Assembly: GCF_030551255.1 (NCBI RefSeq)
Contig: NZ_CP130630.1
Span: 7,359,501-7,423,500 of the forward strand
DNA length: 64,000 bases
Reading direction: 5' to 3'
DNA from: Streptomyces sp. NL15-2K
GTDB lineage: Bacteria > Actinomycetota > Actinomycetes > Streptomycetales > Streptomycetaceae
A model generated the notes under the pieces. It was not told the DNA's origin, did not search any database, and was given only the letters and a program-made list of their open reading frames with translations. The position numbers and the translations under genes are program-made. This document shows positions 50,771-60,591 of the stretch, one piece after another. Numbering within the stretch: the first letter of the stretch is position 1; every line of letters starts with the position of its first letter.

Positions 50771-52096
50771 GTGGTGACCAGCACAAAGCGCCACAAGCCA
50801 GACCGGCGCACTTATGTTCTCGACACCAGCGTCCTGCTGGCCGACCCGCACGCTCTGAACCGCTTCGACGAGCATGAAGTAGTGCTGCCGATCGTCGTGG
50901 TCACAGAGCTGGAGGCCAAGCGGCACCATCCCGAACTCGGCTACTTCGCCCGGCAGGCCCTGCGCCTGCTCGACGAGTTCCGGGTACGGCACGGTCGCCT
51001 CGACGCCCCCATTCCCATCGGGGACCTGGGCGGGACCGTCCGTGTCGAGCTCAACCACTCGGACCCCAGCGTGCTGCCCAGCGGCTATCGCCTGGGTGAC
51101 AACGACTCGCGCATCCTCGCGGTCGCACGCAACCTGCAGGCCGAGGGATTCGACGTCACGGTCGTGTCGAAGGATCTGCCGCTCAGGATCAAGGCGTCCT
51201 CCGTCGGACTCCTCGCCGAGGAGTACCGCGCCGAGCTCGCCATCACGGACGCCTCCGGCTGGACCGGAATGTCCGAACTGACCCTGCCCGGCGAGCAGGT
51301 GGACATCCTGTTCGAGGAGGGACACGTCTACGTCCCCGAGGCCGCCGACATGCCGGTGCACACGGGCCTGATGATCCAGTCGGAGCGCGGCAAGGCGCTC
51401 GGGCGGGTCACTCCCGAGGGCAACGTCCGTGTGGTGCGCGGCGACCGGGAGGCGTTCGGCATCAAGGGCAGGAGCGCCGAGCAGCGCATCGCGCTCGATC
51501 TGCTCCTCGACCCGGACATCGGCATCGTGTCGATGGGCGGCCGGGCCGGCACCGGCAAGTCGGCGCTGGCGCTGTGCGCGGGTCTGGAGGCGGTCCTGGA
51601 GCGCCGTCAGCACAAGAAGGTGATGGTCTTCCGGCCGCTGTACGCGGTGGGCGGGCAGGAGCTCGGCTATCTGCCCGGCTCCGAGTCCGAGAAGATGAGC
51701 CCCTGGGCGCAGGCGGTCTTCGACACGCTGTCGGCGGTCACCAGCCGCGAGGTCATCGAGGAGGTCACCGCGCGCGGGATGCTGGAGGTGCTCCCGCTCA
51801 CCCACATCCGCGGTCGCTCCCTCCATGACGCGTTCGTGATCGTGGACGAGGCGCAGTCGCTGGAGCGGAACGTCCTGCTGACCGTTCTGTCCCGGATCGG
51901 CGCGAATTCACGGGTGGTTCTCACCCATGACGTGGCCCAGCGGGACAACCTGAGGGTGGGTCGGTACGACGGTGTCGTCGCCGTCGTCGAGAAGCTGAAG
52001 GGACATCCGCTCTTCGCCCACGTCACGCTGACGCGGTCCGAGAGGTCCCAGATCGCGGCCCTTGTGACCGAAATGCTGGAAGACGGGCACATCTGA
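50771..52096 (+). CDS. PhoH-family ATPase with N-terminal PIN domain
   Basis: This 441-residue protein has two domains: a PIN nuclease-like domain (residues 12-150, [52 protein letters not shown]) and a PhoH ATPase (residues 235-440) with Walker [14 protein letters not shown] near 257 and Walker [12 protein letters not shown] near 357. PhoH2-type fusions act as RNA helicase/nucleases. PIN acidic residues are present. GTG 50771 is used. It follows the transferase on the same strand after the long gap. Confidence 0.93.
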   Translation: MVTSTKRHKPDRRTYVLDTSVLLADPHALNRFDEHEVVLPIVVVTELEAKRHHPELGYFARQALRLLDEFRVRHGRLDAPIPIGDLGGTVRVELNHSDPSVLPSGYRLGDNDSRILAVARNLQAEGFDVTVVSKDLPLRIKASSVGLLAEEYRAELAITDASGWTGMSELTLPGEQVDILFEEGHVYVPEAADMPVHTGLMIQSERGKALGRVTPEGNVRVVRGDREAFGIKGRSAEQRIALDLLLDPDIGIVSMGGRAGTGKSALALCAGLEAVLERRQHKKVMVFRPLYAVGGQELGYLPGSESEKMSPWAQAVFDTLSAVTSREVIEEVTARGMLEVLPLTHIRGRSLHDAFVIVDEAQSLERNVLLTVLSRIGANSRVVLTHDVAQRDNLRVGRYDGVVAVVEKLKGHPLFAHVTLTRSERSQIAALVTEMLEDGHI

Positions 52097-52102
52097 CCCA
52101 CA

Positions 52103-52119
52103 CACCCCATCTCGGGGTG
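52103..52119 (+). terminator. Short terminator after the PhoH-like gene
   Basis: CACCCC-ATCTC-GGGGTG is a 6-bp stem directly after the stop codon of the PhoH-like gene. Confidence 0.4.
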
Positions 52120-52133
52120 GTTACGCGACAGTT

Positions 52134-52175
52134 GGCGCCGTCCGGGAAAGGCAGTGAGCCTAGCCGGGCGGCGCC
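52134..52175 (+). other. Nested RNA hairpin in the SLT-gene leader
   Basis: GGCGCCGTCCGG pairs with CCGGGCGGCGCC over 12 positions (one G-U), and inside the loop AGGC-AGTGA-GCCT forms a second stem. Such a two-level structure is unusual for a simple terminator and may be part of a regulatory leader. Confidence 0.55.
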
Positions 52176-52517
52176 TTCGCGCGTGGAGCTTTCTCAGAAT
52201 CGCCGGGGTCAAACAGGATGTGAGCTTTCACACGCAACACAGAATTGCCTTGCGGCGTCCGGTTACGGCAGAGTCTCAGTCCTGTCAGGCCCCGCATACG
52301 ACACACCTGTACCCCCAGCGGTACGGCACAACAGAAGCACCACCATCAACTCCATACGGCTGTCGTATGCCGCCCGAGTCACCACGCGGCGCTCCCCGCA
52401 AGGGAGTTCCCCACCGGGCCCGAGCCTCCCGTGACCCCGTAGTTGGGGAGGCCAGTGCCAGGGGCACGATTGCGTCCGCCAGGGTCACCGAAGCGGGCGA
52501 TGCTGGAAGGAAACCGT

Positions 52518-53210
52518 GTGAGCCCGATTTCGGTCCGGGGATTCGCAGTGGCCTCGGCTACAGCGGTCACCGCTGTCGGTAGCGTCGTCGGAGTTGCCTC
52601 GGGCAGCACCGCGCAGAACAACAGCGACGCCGAGACGACGGCAGCCGACTCGACGCTCCTCGCGGACATACCCGCGGGTCAACAGGCTCAGGTGCAGACC
52701 GCGTCCCTGACGCAGCAGGCCGACGCCCAGGCCATCGCCGCGGACGTGAGCGCCAAGAGGATCGCGGAGGAGTCGGCCCGCAAGGCGGCCGCCAAGACCG
52801 CGCAGGAGAAGAAGGAAGCCGCCGAGAAGGCGGCGCAGGCGGCCAAGGAGAAGGCCGAGGCCGAGGCCAAGGCGAAGGCCGCCAAGGACCCGTCCGACTT
52901 CCCCGTCTTCAGCTCGTACTCCATCTCGCAGATCCAGTCGATGGCGAGGCAGGTCGTTCCGAGCGGGCAGTTCCAGTGCTTCAGCAACATCGTGGACCAC
53001 GAGTCCAGCTGGAACTACAAGGCGGTCAACGCCTCCTCCGGGGCCTATGGCCTCTTCCAGGCCCTGCCGGCTTCCAAGTACTCGTCCGTCGGCTCCGACT
53101 GGCGGACCAACCCGGCCACCCAGATCAAGTGGGGCCTCAACTACATGAACGACCGGTACGGCAGCCCCTGTGAGGCCTGGACCTTCTGGCAGGCCAACCG
53201 CTGGTACTGA
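52518..53210 (+). CDS. Secreted SLT-type (lytic transglycosylase-like) cell-wall protein
   Basis: This 230-residue protein has an N-terminal export signal (ISVRGFAVASATAVTAVGSVVGVASG), a central Ala/Lys/Glu coiled coil (about residues 75-128), and a C-terminal domain of about 90 residues with CFSNIVDHESSWNYKAVNASSGAYGLFQALP, where the Glu in HESSWN is the catalytic candidate. It acts on peptidoglycan. GTG 52518 has GGAAGGAAA at good distance and is preferred over ATG 52500. A strong terminator follows. Confidence 0.88.
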   Translation: MSPISVRGFAVASATAVTAVGSVVGVASGSTAQNNSDAETTAADSTLLADIPAGQQAQVQTASLTQQADAQAIAADVSAKRIAEESARKAAAKTAQEKKEAAEKAAQAAKEKAEAEAKAKAAKDPSDFPVFSSYSISQIQSMARQVVPSGQFQCFSNIVDHESSWNYKAVNASSGAYGLFQALPASKYSSVGSDWRTNPATQIKWGLNYMNDRYGSPCEAWTFWQANRWY

Positions 53211-53259
53211 GCCTTCGCGCCGTCGGCCTCTCGCGCCCGGCCTCGTCTCAACCTCGCAC

Positions 53260-53288
53260 AGCCCCTCCCCGTCCTTAGGGGAGGGGCT
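53260..53288 (+). terminator. Terminator after the SLT gene
   Basis: AGCCCCTCCCC-GTCCTTA-GGGGAGGGGCT, an 11-bp perfect stem, is followed by TT, 49 bases after the stop. Confidence 0.75.
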
Positions 53289-53359
53289 TTCGCCCTGTAC
53301 GGTCTGTCGGGACGACTCCGGGGGGAGCGGTGGGGAGAGACGGGGGAAGAGGACGGATC

Positions 53360-54688
53360 ATGTCGCGAGTGCCAGGGTGGCTCGGTCGGGTCGGCTCCGG
53401 ACTGACCGCGGTCAGTGAGCGGTTGGACGAACGCCGCGCCGAGGTGGAGCGGGAGAACGCCGAGGCCGAACCGGCCCCGCCCGCCGACCACGGCCCACCG
53501 TCCGCCGACCACGCCCCGCCGCCACCGGACCACGCTCCCGCGATCGCCGCGCGCCCGGACCCCGCGCACGCCGTGCCGTGGGGCATGCGGGTGGCGGCCG
53601 AGGCCGGCTGGCGGCTGCTCGTCCTCGCGGGCACGCTGTGGGTCTTGATGCGGGTCATCAGCGCCGTACAGCTGGTGGTGCTGGCGTTCGTGGCGGCCCT
53701 GCTCATCACGGCCCTGCTCCAGCCGGCGGTGGCGCGCCTGATGCGGCTGGGCTTTCCGCGTGGTCTGGCCACCGCGCTCACGGCGATCCTCGGGTTCGTC
53801 GTCATGGGCCTGATCGGCTGGTTCGTGACCTGGCAGGTCATGGAGAACATCGACAACCTCTCCGACCAGATCCAGGACGGCATCGACGAGTTGCGCAAGT
53901 GGCTGTTGAACAGCCCCTTCCACGTCACCGACAAGCAGATCAACGACATCGCCGAGAACCTGCGCGAGGCGGTCGGCGCGAACACCGACCAGATCACCTC
54001 GGCCGGACTGGAGGGTGTCACGGTCGTCGTCGAGTCGCTGACCGGCGTCCTGCTGGCGGTCTTCTCGACGCTCTTCCTCCTCTACGACGGCCGGCGCATC
54101 TGGGAGTGGACGCTGAAGCTGGTGCCGGCGGCGGCGCGGCCGGGGGTGGCGGGCGCGGGTCCGAGGGCGTGGCGGACCCTGACGGCGTATGTCCGCGGCA
54201 CGGTGATAGTGGCGTTGATCGACGCCATCTTCATCGGCCTCGGCATCTACTTCCTCGACGTCCCGATGGCAGTCCCGCTCGCCGTCTTCATCTTCCTGTT
54301 CGCCTTCATTCCGCTCGTCGGCGCGGTCGTGTCCGGGGCGCTCGCGGTGGTGGTCGCGCTGGTGACGCAGGGCGTCTTCACGGCGGTCATGGTGCTGGTG
54401 GTCGTCCTCGCGGTCCAGCAGATCGAGGGCCACATCCTCCAGCCGTTCATCCTGGGCCGCGCGGTCCGGGTGCATCCGCTGGCGGTGGTCCTGTCGGTCG
54501 CGGCGGGCGGGATGGTCGCGGGGATCGGCGGTGCGGTGGTGGCGGTGCCGTTGGTGGCGGTGACGAACACGGTGGTCGGCTACCTTCGGGCGTACTCCCA
54601 CGAGGCGGCGCTGAGGCAGCCGTCCAGGCCGAGGGGGGCGACGGCGGCGGCGGAACCCGCGCCGACGGATACGCCCCCGGCGCCGTAA
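53360..54688 (+). CDS. AI-2E family (PerM-like) membrane protein
   Basis: This 442-residue protein has an N-terminal 75 residues that are Glu/Pro/Ala-rich and cytoplasmic. Eight hydrophobic segments follow, beginning AGWRLLVLAGTLWVLMRVI, with the family's VGAVVSGALAVVVALVTQG and QQIEGHILQPFILGRAVRVHPLAVVLSV. Members include the AI-2 exporter and sodium/proton antiporters, so the substrate cannot be read from sequence. ATG 53360 is used. Confidence 0.9.
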   Translation: MSRVPGWLGRVGSGLTAVSERLDERRAEVERENAEAEPAPPADHGPPSADHAPPPPDHAPAIAARPDPAHAVPWGMRVAAEAGWRLLVLAGTLWVLMRVISAVQLVVLAFVAALLITALLQPAVARLMRLGFPRGLATALTAILGFVVMGLIGWFVTWQVMENIDNLSDQIQDGIDELRKWLLNSPFHVTDKQINDIAENLREAVGANTDQITSAGLEGVTVVVESLTGVLLAVFSTLFLLYDGRRIWEWTLKLVPAAARPGVAGAGPRAWRTLTAYVRGTVIVALIDAIFIGLGIYFLDVPMAVPLAVFIFLFAFIPLVGAVVSGALAVVVALVTQGVFTAVMVLVVVLAVQQIEGHILQPFILGRAVRVHPLAVVLSVAAGGMVAGIGGAVVAVPLVAVTNTVVGYLRAYSHEAALRQPSRPRGATAAAEPAPTDTPPAP

Positions 54689-54715
54689 CAGGTCTGGCGA
54701 AAAAGGCGAAAAAAG

Positions 54716-54754
54716 CCGAGGTCCCGCTCACCACTCAGGTGAACGGGACCTCGG
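54716..54754. terminator. Bidirectional terminator between convergent genes
   Basis: CCGAGGTCCCG-C-TCACC pairs with GGTGA-A-CGGGACCTCGG around ACTCA. A run of six A at 54709-54714 makes a T run for the minus strand, so it ends ahpD transcripts well. Confidence 0.8.
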
Positions 54755-54768
54755 AATCACAGCCGGAG

Positions 54769-55302
54769 TCACTCCGCCAGAACGGCCTCCGCGTCCAGCG
54801 TCACACCGACCGCCTGCACCACAGAGGCGATCTTGAACGCCTCCTGGACGACCTCACGGTCGACCCCCGCCTTGCGCAGCACCTGCTCGTGCGAGTCGAG
54901 GCACATCCCGCAACCGTTGATCGCCGAGACCGCGAACGACCACAGCTCGAAGTCGACTTTCTCGACACCGGGGTTGCCGATCACGTTCATACGGAGACCG
55001 GCCCGCAGGTTGCCGTACTCGTGGTCCGACAGCAGATGCCGCGTCCGGTAGAAGACGTTGTTCATCGCCATCACAGCGGCCGCGGCCTTCGCCGCCGTGT
55101 ACGCCTCCGGCGACAGGTTCGCCTTCGCCTCGGGCTCCAGCTCCCGCAGCACGATCGGGGACCGCGAGGCGATCGCCGTCGCCAGCACCGTGCCCCACAA
55201 CTGCTGCGCCGGCAGCTCGGAGTTGCCGATGACCGAGCCCAGGTTGAGCTTCAGGTCCTTGGCGTAGTCCGGTATCGCGGACTTCAGGGAATCCAGCGAC
55301 AT
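54769..55302 (-). CDS. ahpD: Alkyl hydroperoxide reductase D (AhpD)
   Basis: This 177-residue carboxymuconolactone-decarboxylase-like fold has the redox motif CGMC (Cys131, Cys134) and His138 (LDSHE). It reduces AhpC in actinomycetes through lipoylated adaptor proteins. ATG 55302 gives the typical [16 protein letters not shown] start; the in-frame GTG 55314 overlaps ahpC and is less likely. It lies 4 bases behind ahpC. Confidence 0.95.
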   Translation of the reverse strand: MSLDSLKSAIPDYAKDLKLNLGSVIGNSELPAQQLWGTVLATAIASRSPIVLRELEPEAKANLSPEAYTAAKAAAAVMAMNNVFYRTRHLLSDHEYGNLRAGLRMNVIGNPGVEKVDFELWSFAVSAINGCGMCLDSHEQVLRKAGVDREVVQEAFKIASVVQAVGVTLDAEAVLAE

Positions 55303-55306
55303 CGGA

Positions 55307-55861
55307 TCACTCACCCGCCAGCAGCTTGACCGGGTCCAGCGTCTCGTCGCCCTTGCTCCAGTTGCACGGGCACAGCTCGTCCGTCTGGAGCGCGTCGAGG
55401 ACCCGGAGGACCTCCTTCGGGTTACGGCCCACCGAACCCGCGGTCACCATGGAGAACTGGATCTCGTTGTTCTGGTCGACGACGAAGACCGCACGCTTGG
55501 CGAAGCCGTCCTCGTCCTCGATGCCGAGGCCACGCATCAGCTCGTGCTTGGAGTCGGCCATCATCGGGAACGGCAGGTCCCGCAGGTCGTCGTGGTCCTT
55601 GCGCCAGGCGTGGTGAACGAACTCGGAGTCGCCGGAGAAGCCGAGGACCTGGGCGTCGCGGTCGGCGAACTCCTCGTTCAGCTTGCCGAAGGCGGCGATC
55701 TCGGTCGGGCACACGAAGGTGAAGTCCTTGGGCCAGGCGAAGATCACCTTCCACTTGCCTTCGTAGGTCTTGTGGTTGATCTTCTCGAACTCCGCGCCCT
55801 TCTCCAGCGAGACGCAGGCGGTCAGTTCGAACTCGGGGAACTTGTCACCAACAGTGAGCAC
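55307..55861 (-). CDS. ahpC: Peroxiredoxin AhpC
   Basis: This 184-residue 2-Cys peroxiredoxin reduces hydrogen peroxide and alkyl peroxides. The peroxidatic Cys51 is in FTFVCPTE; C-terminal Cys164 and Cys166 (DELCPCNW) serve as resolving residues, as in actinobacterial AhpC. GTG 55861 with AAGGAGAGC upstream fixes the start; the longer frame is not coding. It forms an operon with ahpD and is divergent from oxyR. Confidence 0.96.
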   Translation of the reverse strand: MLTVGDKFPEFELTACVSLEKGAEFEKINHKTYEGKWKVIFAWPKDFTFVCPTEIAAFGKLNEEFADRDAQVLGFSGDSEFVHHAWRKDHDDLRDLPFPMMADSKHELMRGLGIEDEDGFAKRAVFVVDQNNEIQFSMVTAGSVGRNPKEVLRVLDALQTDELCPCNWSKGDETLDPVKLLAGE

Positions 55862-56014
55862 ACGCTCTCCTTGCAGCGCAGAAACACCCGATATGTGCTG
55901 GGCGTTTCCCATGGGTTGGACGAATCCGATCGTGGCACAGGGTGCATTGATTATGGAAATAGCTACACTCGGTCGAGTTGATCGGAGACATTTATCAGTG
56001 ACCGTGTGTGAAGC
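55862..56014. promoter_or_regulatory. Divergent ahpC/oxyR promoter region
   Basis: This 153-base region contains an AT-rich core (GATTATGGAAATAGC, about 55951-55965), the only such patch here. OxyR binds long imperfect dyads of ATAG/CTAT type, and the fragment ATAG-CTA fits half of it. It is likely the shared control site for both transcripts. Confidence 0.5.
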
Positions 56015-56962
56015 ATGACCCTGAACAGGAAGAAGCAGCCCAGCCTCGCCCAACTGCGCGCCTTCTCCGCCGTCGCCGAGCACCTCCACTTCCGGGACGC
56101 GGCCGCCGCGATCGGCATGAGCCAGCCGGCTCTCTCGGGCGCCGTCTCCGCGCTGGAGGAGACCCTCGGTGTCACCCTGCTGGAGCGCACCACCCGCAAG
56201 GTGCTGCTCTCACCCGCCGGGGAGCGGCTCGCCGTACGCGCCAAGGCCGTACTGGAGGAGGTCGGGGCGCTGTTGGAGGAGGCGGAGGCCGTCCGGGCGC
56301 CGTTCACGGGCGTACTGCGCCTCGGCGTCATCCCCACCGTCGCGCCCTACCTCCTGCCCACCGTCCTCAGGCTGGTCCACGACCGCTACCCGGACCTCGA
56401 CCTCCAGGTCCACGAGGAGCAGACCGCCAACCTCATCGAGGGGCTGACCAGCGGACGCCTCGACCTGCTGCTGCTCGCCGTGCCCCTCGGTGTCCCGGGC
56501 GTCGTCGAACTCCCCCTCTTCGACGAGGACTTCGTACTCGTCACGCCCCTCGATCACTGGCTCGGCGGCCGCGAGGGCATCCCGCGCGAGGCACTGAGAG
56601 AACTCAACCTGCTGCTCCTCGACGAGGGGCACTGCCTGCGCGACCAGGCCCTCGACATCTGCCGGGAAGCGGGACGCGAGGACGCGCCGGTGACCACCAC
56701 CGCGGCCGGGCTCGCCACCCTCGTCCAGCTCGTCGCCGGCGGCCTCGGCGTCACCCTGCTCCCGCGCACCGCCCTCAAGGTCGAGACGACCCGCAGCGAC
56801 CAGCTCCTCACCGGCTACTTCGCCGACCCCGCCCCGACCCGTCGTATCGCCCTCGCCATGCGGGCAGGGGCGGCGCGCGGTGCCGAGTACGAGGAACTGG
56901 CGACCGCCCTGCGCGCTGCCCTGCGCCCGCTGCCGGTACGGGTGTTGGACGCCGGCGTCTGA
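56015..56962 (+). CDS. oxyR: Peroxide-sensing LysR regulator OxyR
   Basis: This 315-residue protein has a LysR helix-turn-helix at residues 10-65 (SLAQLRAFSAVAEHLHFRDAA, SQPALSGAVSALEETLG). The sensor domain carries GHCLRDQALDIC: Cys near 207 and near 216, nine residues apart, exactly as Cys199/Cys208 in Escherichia coli OxyR, with the His before it. Disulfide formation would activate ahpCD. The position beside ahpCD supports this. Confidence 0.95.
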   Translation: MTLNRKKQPSLAQLRAFSAVAEHLHFRDAAAAIGMSQPALSGAVSALEETLGVTLLERTTRKVLLSPAGERLAVRAKAVLEEVGALLEEAEAVRAPFTGVLRLGVIPTVAPYLLPTVLRLVHDRYPDLDLQVHEEQTANLIEGLTSGRLDLLLLAVPLGVPGVVELPLFDEDFVLVTPLDHWLGGREGIPREALRELNLLLLDEGHCLRDQALDICREAGREDAPVTTTAAGLATLVQLVAGGLGVTLLPRTALKVETTRSDQLLTGYFADPAPTRRIALAMRAGAARGAEYEELATALRAALRPLPVRVLDAGV

Positions 56963-57031
56963 GAACGGCCGCAGCGGTGCGGCGGCCCGCCGGCCCGCCG
57001 TACCGCTGCTCGACCTCCGGAGGTCCCAGGC

Positions 57032-59374
57032 TCACTCCGTCCGCAACCCGTCCGGCCGCATCAGCCGCAGCAGCGGCGGCAGGCTGAGCAGCGTCACCAC
57101 CAGGACGACCGCCGCGCCGACGCCGGTCATCGACAGGACGCTCGGCCAGTCCACGCGCACCGCGTTGTCCGTCATTCGCAGCAGCACCGCGCCCAGCGTC
57201 ATCCCCACCACTGACGCCAGCAGCAGGCCCAGCGCGATCGGGATCGCCGTCTGCCAGAGCACCGACAGGCTCAGCGTGCTGCGCCGGGTGCCGAAGGCGA
57301 CCAGGGACGACAGCAGCTTCTTGCGCTCGCGCAGCTGCTCCAGCTGCGACACCAGCAGACTCGCCCCGATCAGCGCCAGCACACACGCGGCGCCCGCGAA
57401 CAGGCCGGTGCGGATGGCGGTGTAGCGGTCGGCGCGCTCGACCGAGCGCCAGACCATGGGCTCGGTCAGCGGGTCGATGGTCGCCGCCGTGTTCCGCACC
57501 AGGTCGCGCACGTCCGGCACGGACTCGTCGAGGTTGAGGTACAGCTGCCCGTCCAGCGTCGGCGCGGCCGCCGCGGGCAGTGCGCTCGGGGTGATCAGGA
57601 AGCCGCCCCGCCGCGAACCGGTCGGGTCCTCGCGGGTCTGCGCCTGCTTCAGGTCCGACGGCAGCACCCAGGGGATCTCCGCGGTCTTCGGGCCGCCCTC
57701 GTAGGACGGGTCGAAGTACAGCGTGCGGCCGGCCTTGGCCAGCTTCGGGGTGTCGGTGTCGTACTCGGCGCCCCGTACGGCGAACACGTCGCCCTCCCGG
57801 CACGAGGGCAGGTCGGCGACCTCCCGCAGTGACGCGCAGTCCCCGACGACGACCGAGGCGTTCAGCTGGGCATCCCTGCGCCGGTCGCCGAGATAGCCCT
57901 CGGAGTACGCGTAGATCTTGCGCACCCCCTCCGTCCGCCGGAACTTCTCGGCGGCCTCGCCGAGCCGCGACTCGCCCGGCGGCACCGACACCTGCATCTG
58001 CGCCAGCGAGACGTCGTAGTCGGTGTCCTTCGTGTAGTTGCCCTCCACCCCGGCGAACAGCATCTGCAGCGCGATCGCCCCGGCCACCGCGACCGCGATG
58101 CCGTTGACCATGCGGGCCGCCGTACCGCTGCTCAACTGGAGCCTTCGCACGGCCAGTTGCCAGGCCACGCCGCCTCCGCCGAGCCGGCCGACGACCCTTT
58201 CGACGATCCACGGCAGCAGCGCGGTCACACCGATGAGCAGCAGCATGACGCCGCCGATGACCAGGTACTGGTTGAAGTCGCCGTCGTCGCGGCCCTGCCC
58301 GACCATCGGGTAGAGAGCCGCGAGTCCGGCCACCGGCAGCAGCAGCCGCCACCACAGCCGGCGCCGCGCGGGCTTCGCCGTACGCACCACGCCGAGCGGC
58401 TCGATCACCACTGAGCGCAGCGCGAACAGCGTGACCAGAACGGCGGCGGCGGGCACCGCGAGACCGACCAACAGGGTCAGCGCGGGGGAGGGGTTGAGAT
58501 AGCTCGGGAACACGCTGACGTCGAAGACCTCCACCGATCCGGCCGCTTCACGGCCCATCAGGAAGAAGCCCGCGCCGAGGACCAGCCCGAGCACCGCCCC
58601 CGCGAGCGCCTCACCGGCGGCGATCCGACGGGTCATCCGGCTGTCGGAGCCCACCAGCCTGAGCGCCGCGAGCCGCCGGTCACGCCGCTCGCCGCCGAAC
58701 CGTACGGCCGCGGCGATGAAGACGGCGACCGGCATCAGCAGCACGACGAAGACCACGAGGATCAGCAGGAGCAGGACGGGGTCCAACTCCTCGGACGAAT
58801 CCTGGGACCTCCCGAACTGCTCGATCCGGGCCGCACTGCCGTCGCCCAGCGCGTCGGTGAGGCCTTGGCCGCCCCGGTAGAAGGCGAGTTCGGCCGAGCC
58901 GACCAGCCCGCTCTCGCCGATCGTGCCGACGATCCGCTGCGGCAGCCGCTCCCGCAGCAGCTTCCCGGAGCCGGACTCCAGGAGGTCCTTCAGCGCGGGG
59001 GAGACCACCATCTCGCCCTGCGCCGGGAACTTCTCCACCCCCGGCGGCAGCGGCGCCCGCGGCCCCTCCGGCTCCAGCACCCGCCCCCGGACGTCCTTGT
59101 CGCGGAAGGTCGTACCGGCGTTCGCGATCAGGAGCGAGTGGTCCGACCTGGACACCTTGGTGTCGGTGTCGCCGTAATAGAGGTCGTTGCGGGCGGCCTC
59201 CCGGTCGTCCCGCACCGCCAGCGCGTTCGGTATCGCGGTGGTCAGCAGCAGCAGCGCCACCCCGAGTCCCACGCCGACGGCCGTCAGCAGGGCCCGGACC
59301 CATCCCTCACGCCCGCCGGCGAAGGCGAACCGGACCCCCATGGCCAGATCAGCGGCCCACTGCCGCACGCTCAT
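57032..59374 (-). CDS. FtsX-like ABC transporter permease
   Basis: This 780-residue membrane protein starts with a helix (ALLTAVGVGLGVALLLLTTAIPNAL), has an external domain, then three further FtsX blocks (VLLLLILVVFVVLLMPVAVFIAAA; AVLGLVLGAGFFLMG), a second extracellular domain with a Cys pair (GDCASL, LPSCREG) and a last helix set (IPIALGLLLASVVGMTLGAVLL). It belongs to the MacB/LolE-like class that moves lipids, peptides or acts as a sensor. ATG overlaps the ATPase stop (ATGA). Confidence 0.92.
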   Translation of the reverse strand: MSVRQWAADLAMGVRFAFAGGREGWVRALLTAVGVGLGVALLLLTTAIPNALAVRDDREAARNDLYYGDTDTKVSRSDHSLLIANAGTTFRDKDVRGRVLEPEGPRAPLPPGVEKFPAQGEMVVSPALKDLLESGSGKLLRERLPQRIVGTIGESGLVGSAELAFYRGGQGLTDALGDGSAARIEQFGRSQDSSEELDPVLLLLILVVFVVLLMPVAVFIAAAVRFGGERRDRRLAALRLVGSDSRMTRRIAAGEALAGAVLGLVLGAGFFLMGREAAGSVEVFDVSVFPSYLNPSPALTLLVGLAVPAAAVLVTLFALRSVVIEPLGVVRTAKPARRRLWWRLLLPVAGLAALYPMVGQGRDDGDFNQYLVIGGVMLLLIGVTALLPWIVERVVGRLGGGGVAWQLAVRRLQLSSGTAARMVNGIAVAVAGAIALQMLFAGVEGNYTKDTDYDVSLAQMQVSVPPGESRLGEAAEKFRRTEGVRKIYAYSEGYLGDRRRDAQLNASVVVGDCASLREVADLPSCREGDVFAVRGAEYDTDTPKLAKAGRTLYFDPSYEGGPKTAEIPWVLPSDLKQAQTREDPTGSRRGGFLITPSALPAAAAPTLDGQLYLNLDESVPDVRDLVRNTAATIDPLTEPMVWRSVERADRYTAIRTGLFAGAACVLALIGASLLVSQLEQLRERKKLLSSLVAFGTRRSTLSLSVLWQTAIPIALGLLLASVVGMTLGAVLLRMTDNAVRVDWPSVLSMTGVGAAVVLVVTLLSLPPLLRLMRPDGLRTE

Positions 59375-60060
59375 ACGATCCGCTCCATGTCCCGGGACTT
59401 CCCGTCCCGTACGACGATCTCGCGGTCGGAGTACGCGGCCACCCGCGCCTCGTGCGTGACCAGCACGACGGCGGCGTTGGTGGACCGGGCGGCGTCCGTG
59501 AGTAACTCCATCACGCGCTCCCCGTTGAGCGAGTCGAGCGCGCCGGTCGGCTCGTCCGCGAACAGCACCCGCGGACTGGTGACCAGCGACCGCGCGACCG
59601 CGACCCGCTGCCCCTGACCGCCGGACACCTCACCGGGCCGCTTCTTGCGCAGGTCGTCGACCTCCAGCCGCTCCATCCACGACAGGGCGGTCCGCTCGGC
59701 CTCCTTGCGGGAGGTGCCGTTCAGCCGCAGCGGCAGGGCCACGTTCTCGACGCAGGTCAACTCGGGCACCAGCTGCCCGAACTGGAACACGAACCCGAAC
59801 TCGCCGCGCCTGAGCGCGCTGCGCTGGGCGTCGTTCATGGTGGCCATCTCGCGGCCCTGGTACGTGATCGAGCCCGAGTCGGGCGGCACGATCCCGGCGA
59901 GGCAGTGCAGCAGCGTCGACTTGCCGGACCCGGACGGGCCCATGACGGCGACGATCTCGCCGGGATGGATGGAGAACTCGGCGCCGTCGAGCGCGAGGGT
60001 CGGCCCGTAGGCCTTGCGCAGCTGCTCGGCCGCGAGCAGGGAACCGGGGGGAGGGGTCAC
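59371..60060 (-). CDS. ABC transporter ATP-binding protein
   Basis: This 229-residue ATPase has Walker A GPSGSGKST, Q loop FQFGQLVP, signature VSGGQGQRVAVARSL, Walker B VLFADEPTGALD and H loop VTHEARV. It is the LolD/MacB-type partner of the permease that follows with a 4-base overlap. The GTG start overlaps the PadR stop (GTGA). So PadR, ATPase and permease form one operon. Confidence 0.95.
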   Translation of the reverse strand: MTPPPGSLLAAEQLRKAYGPTLALDGAEFSIHPGEIVAVMGPSGSGKSTLLHCLAGIVPPDSGSITYQGREMATMNDAQRSALRRGEFGFVFQFGQLVPELTCVENVALPLRLNGTSRKEAERTALSWMERLEVDDLRKKRPGEVSGGQGQRVAVARSLVTSPRVLFADEPTGALDSLNGERVMELLTDAARSTNAAVVLVTHEARVAAYSDREIVVRDGKSRDMERIV

Positions 60061-60581
60061 TTGGTCACCACCTCGGCGAGCTTGTCGAGCCGCGCGGCGG
60101 TCAGCTCCAGCCAGCGCAGATCGGCCTCCAGATGGAACAGCGCGTGGTCGCAGATGAGCTGATCGGCCAGATCGCCCTTCCGCTTGCGGTCGGTGAGGAT
60201 CCGCATCATGCGCAGGTGCTCGGCGCGCTGCGTGTCGAGGATGTCGGCCGCGTCGCGCCGGGTGAGCAGCGCGAGGACGACCTTGGTGTACAGCGTGGAC
60301 TGCAGATACGGCTCGGGCTTCTCCGGCGTGGCCAACCACCGCTGTACGTCGGTGATCCCGGCCTCGGTGATCGCGTACCGCTTGCGCTCCGGCCCGCCGC
60401 CGGGCTCGATCCCGTCGACCTCGACGAGCCCGTGCTTCAACAGGCGGGACATCGTCGAGTAGACCTGGCCGTAGTGCAGCGGCCGGTCGTGACCGAACTT
60501 CTCGTCGAAGGCCCGCTTCAGGTCGTAGCCGTGGCGCGGGCCGGACTCCAGGAGTCCTAGGAGGGTGTGACCGATGGACAT
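60057..60581 (-). CDS. PadR-family regulator of the ABC operon
   Basis: This 174-residue protein starts at MSIGHTLLGLLESGPRHGYDL, a winged helix (residues 1-85, with YSTMSRLLKHGLVEVDG and RYAITEAG) followed by helical dimerisation arms (residues 95-170). ATG 60581 is preferred over ATG 60596, because the latter falls in the operator palindrome. It is the first gene of the operon it likely represses, as is typical of PadR proteins that release DNA on binding a drug or ligand. Confidence 0.93.
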   Translation of the reverse strand: MSIGHTLLGLLESGPRHGYDLKRAFDEKFGHDRPLHYGQVYSTMSRLLKHGLVEVDGIEPGGGPERKRYAITEAGITDVQRWLATPEKPEPYLQSTLYTKVVLALLTRRDAADILDTQRAEHLRMMRILTDRKRKGDLADQLICDHALFHLEADLRWLELTAARLDKLAEVVTK

Positions 60582-60591
60582 GGAGGGACTG

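Larger units (their letters stand above)
52097..52517. promoter_or_regulatory. Structured leader of the SLT-domain gene
   Basis: This 421-base gap has no gene. It contains a weak terminator (52103-52119), a long nested hairpin (52134-52175) and much potential RNA pairing close to the next start. In Streptomyces, cell-wall lytic genes often have c-di-AMP (ydaO-type) riboswitch leaders; I could not match the consensus with certainty here. Confidence 0.45.

Noticed and set aside
50535..50777. 80-codon frame before the PhoH-like gene
   Set aside because: No ribosome site, atypical composition and overlap with the PhoH start.
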